Shown here one piece after another: positions 39,272-47,277 of a stretch of DNA of 64,000 nucleotides (position 1 is the stretch's first letter; each line of letters opens with the position of its first letter). The stretch lies in NCBI GenBank assembly GCA_027627705.1, contig CP091242.1:2564290-2628289 (forward strand), given 5' to 3'. The notes beneath the pieces are model-generated. The model was not told the DNA's origin, made no database searches, and was given only the letters and a program-made list of their open reading frames with translations. Source of the stretch: Hyphomonadaceae bacterium BL14 (lineage in GTDB: Bacteria > Pseudomonadota > Alphaproteobacteria > Caulobacterales > Maricaulaceae). Both the position numbers and the translations under genes were made by a program.

Positions 39272-40228
39272 TCATCCGGTTCCGGCGATAATCGCGGCCA
39301 GCGCGGGGCCGCCTGCATCGCGAATCCGTTCGCCGACGGCGTGGCCCAGAGCTGCGGCTTCTGCGAGACCCGCGGCCGGCGCTGAACCCTGATCGGTCCA
39401 TCGCTGCTGGCCGTCTTCGGACAGGGCTTCCGCGCTCAGCCGGATTTTGCCTTGTGCGATATGGGCGTAGGCGGCGATGGGGGTGCGGCATGATCCGTCC
39501 AGCGCTTCCAGCACGCCGCGCTCGGCGGCGGCCGCCAGAGCGCTGTCATGATGCTGGATGGCGTCGCACAGCGCCTGAGCCTGGGCATCGCCCACGCGAA
39601 TTTCCACGCCGACGCAGCCCTGGGCCGGCGCGGGCAACATGGTGTCCGTGTCGATGGGTGTCAGTTTTGCCTCGTCCCGGCCGAGCCGGCGCAGACCGGC
39701 GCGCGCCAGGAAGGTCGCGCCGATCGCGCCCTCGCGGACTTTGCCAAGGCGCGTATCCACATTGCCACGCAGCAGGGTGACCACCAGGTCGGGGCGCGCG
39801 GCCAGCGCCTGTGCCTGACGCCGGATCGAGGCGGTGCCCAGCACGGCCCCTTGCGGCAGATCGGCGAGCTGAGCTGACCCGTTGGCGACCAGCAGCACGT
39901 CGCGCGGGTCCTCACGCTCCAGGATTGCCGCGATCATCAATCCCTCAGGCAGGCGGGTCGGCACATCCTTCATGGAGTGCACGGCGAAGCGTGCGTCGCC
40001 GGCCAGAAGCGCTGTCTCCAACTCCTTGGTGAACAGGCCTTTTCCGCCCGCCGCCAGGAGCGCGCGGTCGGTGATCCGGTCGCCGGTCGTGGACAGGCCC
40101 AGAATCGGAAACGCAGCGGCGCAATCCTCCACCCCGGCGGCCTGGCCCAGTATGGCCTGCAGATTATAGGCCTGGGCGAGGGCCAGCGGCGAGGTGCGCG
40201 TGGCGATGGGCATGGGTTCAAAAGGCAT
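39272..40228 (-). CDS. hemC: Hydroxymethylbilane synthase (porphobilinogen deaminase)
   Basis: 318 residues. It polymerises four porphobilinogen units. Conserved parts are IATRTSPLALAQA, GLFTKELE, VHSMKDVPTRLPEGL, LGTASIRRQAQ and the cofactor-binding Cys247 in DGSCRTPIAAYAH. The AGGAG site five bases before ATG 40228 decides the start. It heads the hemCD-mitofilin-hemY operon and is divergent from tsaD across a gap of only 60 bases, so the two promoters must be close or overlapping. Confidence 0.96.
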   Translation of the reverse strand: MPFEPMPIATRTSPLALAQAYNLQAILGQAAGVEDCAAAFPILGLSTTGDRITDRALLAAGGKGLFTKELETALLAGDARFAVHSMKDVPTRLPEGLMIAAILEREDPRDVLLVANGSAQLADLPQGAVLGTASIRRQAQALAARPDLVVTLLRGNVDTRLGKVREGAIGATFLARAGLRRLGRDEAKLTPIDTDTMLPAPAQGCVGVEIRVGDAQAQALCDAIQHHDSALAAAAERGVLEALDGSCRTPIAAYAHIAQGKIRLSAEALSEDGQQRWTDQGSAPAAGLAEAAALGHAVGERIRDAGGPALAAIIAGTG

Positions 40229-40288
40229 GGCCGCTCCTGACCGGCGCCGCCCATTGTGTGCGGGCGCGCGCAGCGCTAACGATCTGTC

Positions 40289-41434
40289 ATGGCGTTATCC
40301 CATGCTTTTCCGTTCGGGCAACCCGTCGCGTCACCGCAAAAGGCGTTGACCGTGCTGGGTCTTGAGTCCAGCTGCGACGATACCGCCGCCGCCATTGTGC
40401 GCCGCGAGCCCGATGGCGCGATCACGATTCTGGCCGAAGCCGTGATCGGTCAGAACGACGCCCATGCGCCCTATGGCGGGGTGGTGCCCGAGATCGCCGC
40501 GCGCGCCCATGCCGAGCGGATGGACGGTCTGGCGGCGCGGGTGCTGACCGAAGCCGGGCTCGCACCGGGTGATCTCGACGCCGTGGCGGCCACGTCCGGG
40601 CCGGGCCTGATTGGCGGGGTCATGGCGGCGCTGATGACTGCCAAGGGCATCGCGCTGGGCGCCGGCATTCCGCTGGTGGCGGTCAATCACTTGGAAGGCC
40701 ACGCCCTGTCGCCGCGCCTGACGGGGCGGCTGGACTTCCCCTACCTGCTGCTCCTGGTCTCCGGCGGCCATACCCAGCTCCTGATAGTAATAGCAGTAGG
40801 AGTCATGACCCGCCTCGGCTCTACCATCGACGATGCGGCGGGCGAGGCATTCGACAAGACCGCCAAGATCATGGGGCTCGGCTTTCCCGGCGGACCGGCT
40901 GTGGAGCGCGCGGCGCGGGAGGCTCGCAATCCGGACCGTTTCGCCCTGCCGCGCATGCTCCTGGGCAAGCCGGGATGCGATTTTTCGTTTGCCGGTCTGA
41001 AGACCGCCGCGCGCCGGGTGTGGGACGGGCTGGAGGCGCCCGGCGATCCGGACTGTGCCGACCTCGCCCACGCGGTGCAGGGTGCCATCGCCGCCCATCT
41101 GGCCGAGCGTACGGGGCGGGCGATGGACGTCTTTACAGACCGGCTGCCCGAGGCCGGGCGCACGCTGGTGGTCGCAGGCGGCGTGGCGGCGAACCAGACC
41201 GTGCGCGGCGCGCTGGCTGCCGAGGCGCAGGCGCGGGGCTTCACCCTGGTGGCACCGCCCTTGAAATACTGCACAGATAATGCCGCCATGATCGCGCTGG
41301 CGGGCGCCGAGCGTCTGGCGCTGGGACTGACGGACGGGCTGGACGCGCCGGCGCGGGCGCGCTGGCCGCTGGATGCCGATGCGGCGGCCGCGGCACCGGC
41401 GACCGGCTCCGGGCGCAAGGGTCCCAAGGCGTGA
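40289..41434 (+). CDS. tsaD: tRNA N6-threonylcarbamoyladenosine transferase
   Basis: 381 residues. TsaD transfers threonylcarbamoyl to A37 of ANN-decoding tRNAs with TsaB and TsaE. Visible motifs are [15 protein letters not shown], the metal-binding [42 protein letters not shown] and [12 protein letters not shown]. Residues 165-174 ([10 protein letters not shown]) differ from the usual LLVEGVGRYR-like stretch and are written in AT-rich, rare codons (ATA, GTA, GGA), unlike the rest of the gene. The frame stays open and the C-terminus is normal. Confidence 0.94.
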   Translation: MALSHAFPFGQPVASPQKALTVLGLESSCDDTAAAIVRREPDGAITILAEAVIGQNDAHAPYGGVVPEIAARAHAERMDGLAARVLTEAGLAPGDLDAVAATSGPGLIGGVMAALMTAKGIALGAGIPLVAVNHLEGHALSPRLTGRLDFPYLLLLVSGGHTQLLIVIAVGVMTRLGSTIDDAAGEAFDKTAKIMGLGFPGGPAVERAAREARNPDRFALPRMLLGKPGCDFSFAGLKTAARRVWDGLEAPGDPDCADLAHAVQGAIAAHLAERTGRAMDVFTDRLPEAGRTLVVAGGVAANQTVRGALAAEAQARGFTLVAPPLKYCTDNAAMIALAGAERLALGLTDGLDAPARARWPLDADAAAAAPATGSGRKGPKA

Positions 41435-41474
41435 CATCCGTGCGCGAGAGGGCCAGGGCAGGAAGGGACGGGGC

Positions 41475-42476
41475 ATGACCGCATTTCAGACCATCGGCGT
41501 GATCGGCGCAGGTGCCTGGGGCACCGCGCTGGCCCAGGCTGCCGCCAGTGCCGGGCGTGATGTCACGCTCTGGGCGTTTGAGCCGGAGGTGACGGATTCA
41601 ATCCGCACAACCGGCGAGAACTCCACCTTCCTCAAGGGCGTGGCGCTCAATTCCAGCATCCGCGCGACCTCCGATCCTGAAGCCCTGGCTGGTTGCGCTG
41701 CCTACCTGCTGGTCACCCCGGCCCAGCACGCCAGGCGCACGCTGGCGGCTTTCGCCCCTCACATCCCGGACGGCACGCCAGTTCTCCTGTGCGCCAAGGG
41801 CATCGAGCAGGGCTCGCTGGCGCTGATGACGGATGTCCTCGCCCAGACCATCCCCCATGCCGTGCCGGCTGTCCTGTCAGGTCCCAGCTTCGCCATCGAT
41901 GTGGCGCGCGGCCTGCCCACTGCGGTGACGCTGGCGTGTGATGATGAAGCGTTGGGCCAGCAATTGATGGACGCCATCGGCTCGCCGGCGTTCCGGCCCT
42001 ATTGGAGCTCGGATCTGATTGGCGCGGAGGCGGGCGGGGCGGTGAAGAACGTACTCGCCATCGCTTGCGGCATCAGTGAGGGCAAGGGGCTGGGCCGGTC
42101 CGCCCACGCCGCCCTGATTGCGCGTGGCTTTGCAGAAATGACCCGCCTGGGCGTGGCGCTGGGCGCCCGGCGCGAGACGCTGGCGGGGCTTTGCGGGCTG
42201 GGTGATCTGGTGCTCACCTGCTCCTCGCCCCAATCGCGCAACATGTCCTGCGGGCTGGCGCTGGGCCGGGGCGAGGCGCTGGCCGACATCATGGCGGCGC
42301 GCAATGCCGTCACCGAAGGCGTCGCCACGGCGCCCGCCGTCACCGCGCTGGCGAGGCGGGCCGGCGTGGAAATGCCGATCTGTGCCGCAGTCGATGCAGT
42401 TTTGTCCGGCGCGCTGGATGTGGATGGTGCCATCGAAGCGCTGCTGTCGCGGCCCTTCGGGCCGGAAGCCAGCTAA
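41475..42476 (+). CDS. gpsA: Glycerol-3-phosphate dehydrogenase (NAD(P)+)
   Basis: 333 residues. GpsA reduces dihydroxyacetone phosphate to sn-glycerol-3-phosphate for phospholipid synthesis. It has an N-terminal Rossmann motif ([15 protein letters not shown]), [19 protein letters not shown], the catalytic Lys region [14 protein letters not shown] and [19 protein letters not shown]. An AGGAAGGG site lies before ATG 41475. The tsaD-gpsA order is common in this class. Nothing is unusual. Confidence 0.96.
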   Translation: MTAFQTIGVIGAGAWGTALAQAAASAGRDVTLWAFEPEVTDSIRTTGENSTFLKGVALNSSIRATSDPEALAGCAAYLLVTPAQHARRTLAAFAPHIPDGTPVLLCAKGIEQGSLALMTDVLAQTIPHAVPAVLSGPSFAIDVARGLPTAVTLACDDEALGQQLMDAIGSPAFRPYWSSDLIGAEAGGAVKNVLAIACGISEGKGLGRSAHAALIARGFAEMTRLGVALGARRETLAGLCGLGDLVLTCSSPQSRNMSCGLALGRGEALADIMAARNAVTEGVATAPAVTALARRAGVEMPICAAVDAVLSGALDVDGAIEALLSRPFGPEAS

Positions 42477-42501
42477 ACCTTCGGCAAGCTCGATCCGTGT
42501 G

Positions 42502-42900
42502 TCACTGGCGATCCACCGCGTGGGCGGTCAGCGCCTCCAGCGGCACGATGGCCAGCGTACGGGCATGGGTCGCTGCCAGATCGACCCGGGGCGCGCAGCC
42601 GGCTTCGAACGCTTCCAGCCAGCGTGCGGCGCACAGGCACCAGCGGTCGCCGGGGCGCAGGCCGGGGAAATCGAACTCGGGGCGCGGCGTGGACAGATCA
42701 TTGCCGCGGCTCATGGAAGATTTCAGGAAATCCTCGGTGAGCACCGCGCAGACGGTATGGACGCCGCGATCCTCCGGCCCGGTATGGCAGCAGCCATCGC
42801 GGTAGAAGCCGGTCTTCGGATCGTGGCTGCAATCAGCCAGCGGCCCGCCCAGCACATTGCGCGGGGCACCGCCGGAACCGGATACGTGATCGAAGGGCAT
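42502..42900 (-). CDS. DUF2237 family protein
   Basis: 132 residues, well matched to DUF2237 along its length: NVLGGPLADCSHDPKTGFYR, DGCCHTGPEDRGVHTVCAV, SRGNDLSTPRPEF and PGLRPGDRWCLCAARWLEA. Several Cys are conserved, but no activity is known. The ATG at 42900 gives the family-typical N-terminus, although no good ribosome site precedes it. ATG 42924 would add eight residues. It is convergent with gpsA. Confidence 0.85.
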   Translation of the reverse strand: MPFDHVSGSGGAPRNVLGGPLADCSHDPKTGFYRDGCCHTGPEDRGVHTVCAVLTEDFLKSSMSRGNDLSTPRPEFDFPGLRPGDRWCLCAARWLEAFEAGCAPRVDLAATHARTLAIVPLEALTAHAVDRQ

Positions 42901-43063
42901 ATCGGGGCTTTCAGCTTGGCACATTGTCAGACTGGCCCGCATGGCCGGGCCGGGCAAGGGCCGCCATCACGACTGTCTCACAACACGTTGAGGCGCCTTT
43001 TTCTGGCCCGCACGCCGCGGCACAGTGGCGGGCATCAATCCTGACCCGCTGGAGGGCCGTTCC

Positions 43064-43684
43064 ATGATCACCTGTACTGTCGTTCGCAAGCTCGCGTGCG
43101 CGCTTGCCGTTTGCCTGGCGGCACCCGCCGCCTTCGCCGCCGCCAATCCGGATCCTGCCGAGCTGGCGCGTGAGGCGGCGGCAGGGTTTGGCCCGGCAAT
43201 CGGGTCCCAAGCGCCTGATTTTGCTTTGCCCGATGCGGATGGCCAGATGCGCACGCTGGCCGATATCGCGGGGCCGCGGGGCGCGGTGATCTATTTCAAC
43301 CGGTCGCTGGACTGGTGCCCGATCTGCATCGCCCAGACCCTCGAGCTGCAGGTGTCCGCCGAGGCGTTCGAGGCGGCTGGCTGGGGTCTGGCCGTGCTAA
43401 CCTACGACAATGCCGGGACTTTGGCCGCCGCCGCCGAGCGGCGCGAGCTGACGATGACCCTGTTGTCGGACGCGGACAGCGCCGTGATCGATGCGTTTGA
43501 CGTGCGCGACCCGATCTATGCCGAACCGCGCCACCGCGCCCATGGCGTGCCCTATCCTGTGGCGATCGCCATCCGCCGGGACGGGACTGTCGCCGGCAAG
43601 TTCTGGCATGAGGGCGGGCTGGGATCGGATCGCGGCTATGCGGTCCGGGTGAGCGCGCAGGAGGTGCTGGCCACCCTTGACTAG
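43064..43684 (+). CDS. Exported redoxin (AhpC/TSA-like)
   Basis: 206 residues. A signal peptide (MITCTVVRKLACALAVCL to AFA, about 1-25) precedes a thioredoxin-fold domain: GSQAPDFALPDADGQMRTL, then a CxxC site in DWCPICIAQTLELQ and a cis-Pro region GVPYPVAIAI. This places a redox-active dithiol in the periplasm. GGAGGG seven bases before the ATG is a strong ribosome site. It could be a peroxiredoxin-like or thiol-disulfide protein. The substrate is unknown. Confidence 0.78.
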   Translation: MITCTVVRKLACALAVCLAAPAAFAAANPDPAELAREAAAGFGPAIGSQAPDFALPDADGQMRTLADIAGPRGAVIYFNRSLDWCPICIAQTLELQVSAEAFEAAGWGLAVLTYDNAGTLAAAAERRELTMTLLSDADSAVIDAFDVRDPIYAEPRHRAHGVPYPVAIAIRRDGTVAGKFWHEGGLGSDRGYAVRVSAQEVLATLD

Positions 43685-43752
43685 GCGCTTGCGTCTGGCG
43701 GCGGGCGGGGCGAGTCTGGCAGGCAGCATGTACTGCCGGGGAGGATGCCGCC

Positions 43753-44316
43753 ATGCTGGACGGACCGGTTCTGGAGACCGCGCGCCTGCGCCTGCGTCCG
43801 CCGCAAGAGGCGGACTTTGCAGGGCTTTGCGCCCTGATGGGTGATGAGCAAACAGCCCGGCACATTGGCGGCGCGACCGAACCGGCGCTGACCTGGCGCT
43901 CCATGGCCATGCTGATGGGTCACTGGATGATCCGCGGCTACGGATTTTTCTCGGTGGAAGACAGGGCCACCGGAGACTGGGTCGGCCGGGTGGGGCCCTG
44001 GAACCCGCATGAATGGCCCGCGCCGGAGGTCGGATGGTCGATCCTGCGCCGCCACTGGGGCCAGGGCTATGGGCCGGAAGCGGCTGGCGCAGCACTGGAT
44101 TTCGTCTTTGACCGGCTGGGCTGGGAGCGGGTGATTCACCTCATTGCGCCGGAAAATGTCAATTCGGCCGCCGTGGCGCGCAAGCTGGGCTCGGTCAATA
44201 CCGGCGAAAGTGCGCAGATACCGGGTTTTCCGGGCAGTCTGACGGATGTCTGGGCGCAGTCGAAGGCGGACTGGGCGGTCAATCGTGCGCCGCTTGTCCA
44301 CGCGCTGACGCCCTGA
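43753..44316 (+). CDS. GNAT-family N-acetyltransferase (RimJ/RimL type)
   Basis: 187 residues: LETARLRLRPPQEADFAGL at the N-terminus, GWSILRRHWGQGYGPEAAGA as acetyl-CoA binding motif A, and IAPENVNSAAVARKLG as motif B. The pattern is that of ribosomal-protein or small-molecule acetyltransferases in the Acetyltransf_3 group. GGGGAGG lies eight bases before the ATG. The substrate is unknown. Confidence 0.83.
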   Translation: MLDGPVLETARLRLRPPQEADFAGLCALMGDEQTARHIGGATEPALTWRSMAMLMGHWMIRGYGFFSVEDRATGDWVGRVGPWNPHEWPAPEVGWSILRRHWGQGYGPEAAGAALDFVFDRLGWERVIHLIAPENVNSAAVARKLGSVNTGESAQIPGFPGSLTDVWAQSKADWAVNRAPLVHALTP

Positions 44317-44420
44317 GCCAGGCGGGGATAACAGGGCGGGACGGCGCGGCGATACAAGCCCTGTCATGCCCGATTCAGGTGTCGAAACTGTCCCGGCATG
44401 TGTTCAATAGGGTGCCTGAC

Positions 44421-44450
44421 GGGGTCAAGCGTGCGCTTTAAGGGGTCAAG
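44421..44450. repeat. Two 9-bp direct repeats, 21 bp apart
   Basis: GGGGTCAAG occurs at 44421-44429 and 44442-44450, separated by 12 bases, in the gap between two convergent genes and 57 bases from the end of the LytTR gene. A pair of 9-bp direct repeats with a 12-bp spacer is the layout of LytTR binding sites. The core GTCAAG differs by one base from GTTAAG in AgrA-type sites. Confidence 0.4.
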
Positions 44451-44506
44451 ACGGACGGATTCATGGCCCTGACGGCACCGGGCCGGTTCAGTCCCCCTTC
44501 CCGGCC

Positions 44507-45277
44507 TCAAAACCACCCCGCCTCCTTCAGCGCCGGGTAGTAGCTGCGGCTGACCGGAGCCTCGCTGCCGTCGGTCAGGATCAGCACGCCGCGGCCATCG
44601 CCTTTCCTCGCATCGGCGACAGCCGCGCGGGCCACCCACCAGGAGCGGTGGGTGCGGGCGCCGTCGAGGGCCGCGCAGGCGGCGGCCGCGTCCGACAGGC
44701 GCATCAGGATCAGCGCCTCGCCCGCCTTGGTGCGCACGCGCAGATAATGATCCTCGGCGCTCATCCACAAGATATCGGCGCGGCGCAGGCGCACGGGCAG
44801 CTTGTCGAGGAGGGCGGGTGAGGCGGAGGCCGGGGACGCAGCGCCGGTGCCCGCCTGGTCTTGCGTGCGCGCCGCCATGATGAGGGTCTGGCGGTGGCGC
44901 AGATAGCTGATGCCGGTCATGGCGGCGGCGATCACCAGCACGAAGACGGCGAGCAGGGGCAGGTTCGGCCAGTCCGGCGCGCCGCTGCGCACGGCATCAA
45001 TGGCGAACACCATGGCGGTTACCGGCACGGACAGGAGCACGGCGGCGCCGGCGAACCAGATCCCGTCCGGCCCATCCGGGCGCAGGCGCCGCATGAGGCG
45101 GACGCCCAGATGGCCGCTGATCCCGCCGAGCAGGATCAACCCGGTCCAGTAGACCCAGACCAGCGGCCAGCCGAAGGCCTGCGTGCCATAGGGGCCCAGC
45201 ACGGCCAGAAACGTCCCGATGGCGATGAGCACCCCCGCTTCGCGGACGGTTTTCACAAGCCGGTCCCGGCTGATCAT
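44507..45277 (-). CDS. Membrane-anchored LytTR transcriptional regulator
   Basis: 256 residues. Four membrane helices (about 14-30, 38-56, 73-93, 105-125) are followed by a linker and a C-terminal LytTR DNA-binding domain (about 155-256) with RLRRADILWMSAEDHYLRV and GARTHRSWWVARAAVA, both family hallmarks. There is no receiver domain, so control must come from the membrane part. The start is ATG 45277, with GGGAGGGG eight bases upstream. It is divergent from the DUF2306 membrane protein, a likely target along with itself. Confidence 0.83.
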   Translation of the reverse strand: MISRDRLVKTVREAGVLIAIGTFLAVLGPYGTQAFGWPLVWVYWTGLILLGGISGHLGVRLMRRLRPDGPDGIWFAGAAVLLSVPVTAMVFAIDAVRSGAPDWPNLPLLAVFVLVIAAAMTGISYLRHRQTLIMAARTQDQAGTGAASPASASPALLDKLPVRLRRADILWMSAEDHYLRVRTKAGEALILMRLSDAAAACAALDGARTHRSWWVARAAVADARKGDGRGVLILTDGSEAPVSRSYYPALKEAGWF

Positions 45278-45294
45278 CCTGGCGACCCCTCCCG

Positions 45295-45355
45295 TTCGCG
45301 AAGCGTGAATGACAGCCATAGCGCCATTCACGACGGCTTTCAGCCCCTTCGCGAA
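45295..45355. promoter_or_regulatory. Nested inverted repeats in the LytTR/DUF2306 divergent gap
   Basis: The left arm is TTCGCGAAG directly joined to CGTGAATG (45295-45311). The right side has CATTCACG (45325-45332) and CTTCGCGAA (45347-45355). Both pairs are exact inverted repeats. TTCGCGAA itself is a palindrome whose two copies start 53 bp apart (about five helical turns). This suits an operator shared by the divergent promoters. Confidence 0.45.
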
Positions 45356-45442
45356 AGGCCGGTTTCCGGCGCCGTCCCGCACTGTCAGGTGAGATCCGGC
45401 CCGCCGCATGAGCGCGGGTGTAATCGACTACGGAGACCTGAC

Positions 45443-45829
45443 ATGAATATCGACGCCTTCCTGGCCGCACCCTGGCATATCCAGCTGCACGCCGGCGCCG
45501 CCATCGCTGCGGTGCTGCTGGGCGCGGTGCAGCTGATCGCGCCCAAGGGCACGCTGCCCCACCGCCAGCTGGGCTATGTCTGGGTCGGGCTGATGCTGAC
45601 CGTGGCGGTCACGGCCATCTTCATCCGGCATAGCGGCAGTTTCAGCTGGCTGCACCTCTTCGTGCCGCTGACTGTGTTCGGCATCGCCGGTCTGATTATC
45701 CAGGCACGCAAGGGCCTGGTCAGCCGTCACCGCAACTCGGTGCTGGCCCTGTATCTGGGCGCCTTGATGATCCCCGGCGCGTTCAGCTTCCTGCCCGGCC
45801 GCCTGATGTGGGACGTGGTGGCGGGGTGA
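45443..45829 (+). CDS. DUF2306 small membrane protein
   Basis: 128 residues with four hydrophobic helices. PWHIQLHAGAAIAAVLLGAVQL, GTLPHRQLGYVWVGLML and SRHRNSVLALYLGALMIPGA are characteristic of DUF2306 (cytochrome b561-like four-helix group), with several His that could bind haem. GGAG lies eight bases before the ATG. It is divergent from the LytTR regulator. This pairing of a small membrane protein with a membrane LytTR protein suggests that one controls or senses the other. Confidence 0.75.
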   Translation: MNIDAFLAAPWHIQLHAGAAIAAVLLGAVQLIAPKGTLPHRQLGYVWVGLMLTVAVTAIFIRHSGSFSWLHLFVPLTVFGIAGLIIQARKGLVSRHRNSVLALYLGALMIPGAFSFLPGRLMWDVVAG

Positions 45830-45917
45830 CGGGCGGGATGACGGGGCAGGCCGTCATTGACCTGACGCAGGCATGGCGTATCAGGGGCGGATCCCGCGTG
45901 TAACAGGAGCTTCGCCC

Positions 45918-47153
45918 ATGTCCCGCCGTCTGACCCGCCTCGCCCGTCTGGCCGGTTTCACCGCGCCGCTGGCGCTTGCCCTGGCTGCATGCAGCGAGCC
46001 GGTGGCTCTGGACCCGGCGCGCGACACGCCGCCGCCGACGCCGCAGATGATGCGCGAGGCCGGGCTGAGCGAAGCCCCGCGCACGCCCTGGGCGGCGCTG
46101 GAGCCCTTCTATGACCAGCTTGAGTATGATGTGCCGCGCGCGCCCGCCGGGCCGGCCTTGCCGGGTTCCGACCGGGCGCTGACCTCCATCGCCTTCGGGT
46201 CGTGTAACACGCCCGAGCGCGAGATCCCGATCCTCAACGTGATCGCGGACGGGGGCCATGACCTGTTCATTTATGGCGGCGACAATGTCTATGGCGACGC
46301 GCGCGCCTATGATGCGACCCTGCCAGAACTGCGCGCGGCCTATCACCAGCTGGCCGCCCGGCCGGAGTTCCAGCGCCTGCGCGCCGCCTTGCCCATGCTG
46401 GAAGTGTGGGACGACCACGACTACGGCATGAACGATATGGGCCGCGCGTTTCCCTTCAAGGGCTTCGCCGAGCGCCTCTTCCTCGATTTCTTCGGCGCGG
46501 GCGAGGACGATGTGCGCCGCACGCGCGAGGGCATTTACGACGCCCATGTGTTCGGCCCCGACGGCCAGCGTGTGCAGGTGATCCTGCTCGACACCCGCTG
46601 GTTCCGCTCTGATCTGACCCCCACCGACGAGCGCGGTGCGGTCGGGCGTGAACGCTATGTGCCCAGCGACGATCCGAACCAGGACATGCTGGGCGCGCAG
46701 CAGTGGGCCTGGCTGGAAACGCAGCTTCAGGTCCCGGCCGAAGTGCGCCTGATCGTGTCATCCATCCAGGTTCATGCCGACGGCCATGGCTGGGAAGCCT
46801 GGCGCACGATGCCGCGCGAGCGTGACCGGCTTTACAGCCTGATCGGCGAGACCCGGGCCAATGGCGTGGTGCTGGTGTCGGGCGACCGGCATTCGTCCGG
46901 TCTGTATGTGCGTGAGGACCTGATCGATTACCCGCTGTACGAGATCACCTCCTCCTCGCTGAACATGTCGTTCCGCGATGAAAACACCGAGCCGGGCCCG
47001 CACCGGATCGGCGACATGTTCGCTCCGGAAAACTATGGTGTGGTGGCCATCGACTGGGAGGGCGGGAGCCTCAATCTGGAAATCCGTGACAATACCGGTG
47101 CCGCCGTGCGTGAGCAGGCGGTGTCCCTCGCGCAAATCGGGGCGCTGCGCTAG
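45918..47153 (+). CDS. PhoD-like metallophosphatase lipoprotein
   Basis: 411 residues. A lipoprotein signal ends in the lipobox LAAC (Cys at about 25). The calcineurin-like core has SIAFGSCNTPER, FIYGGDNVYGDARAYD, MLEVWDDHDYGMND, VQVILLDTRWFR and VVLVSGDRHSSGLY, the metal-site motifs of PhoD alkaline phosphatase/phosphodiesterase. It should be anchored at the outer or inner membrane and act on phosphoesters outside the cytoplasm. AGGAG eight bases before the ATG fixes the start. No pho-box is recognised upstream. Confidence 0.86.
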   Translation: MSRRLTRLARLAGFTAPLALALAACSEPVALDPARDTPPPTPQMMREAGLSEAPRTPWAALEPFYDQLEYDVPRAPAGPALPGSDRALTSIAFGSCNTPEREIPILNVIADGGHDLFIYGGDNVYGDARAYDATLPELRAAYHQLAARPEFQRLRAALPMLEVWDDHDYGMNDMGRAFPFKGFAERLFLDFFGAGEDDVRRTREGIYDAHVFGPDGQRVQVILLDTRWFRSDLTPTDERGAVGRERYVPSDDPNQDMLGAQQWAWLETQLQVPAEVRLIVSSIQVHADGHGWEAWRTMPRERDRLYSLIGETRANGVVLVSGDRHSSGLYVREDLIDYPLYEITSSSLNMSFRDENTEPGPHRIGDMFAPENYGVVAIDWEGGSLNLEIRDNTGAAVREQAVSLAQIGALR

Positions 47154-47277
47154 CGCCCGCCGCCGCCTTCATGATCGCGTTGACGCACGCGCGCGGGGGA
47201 GTAGGGTGCGGCCAACAGCGCCCGGCCCCTCCCCGCACCCATCGCCCGGCGCCCTTTAAAGAAAGGCCCGCCAAGCC

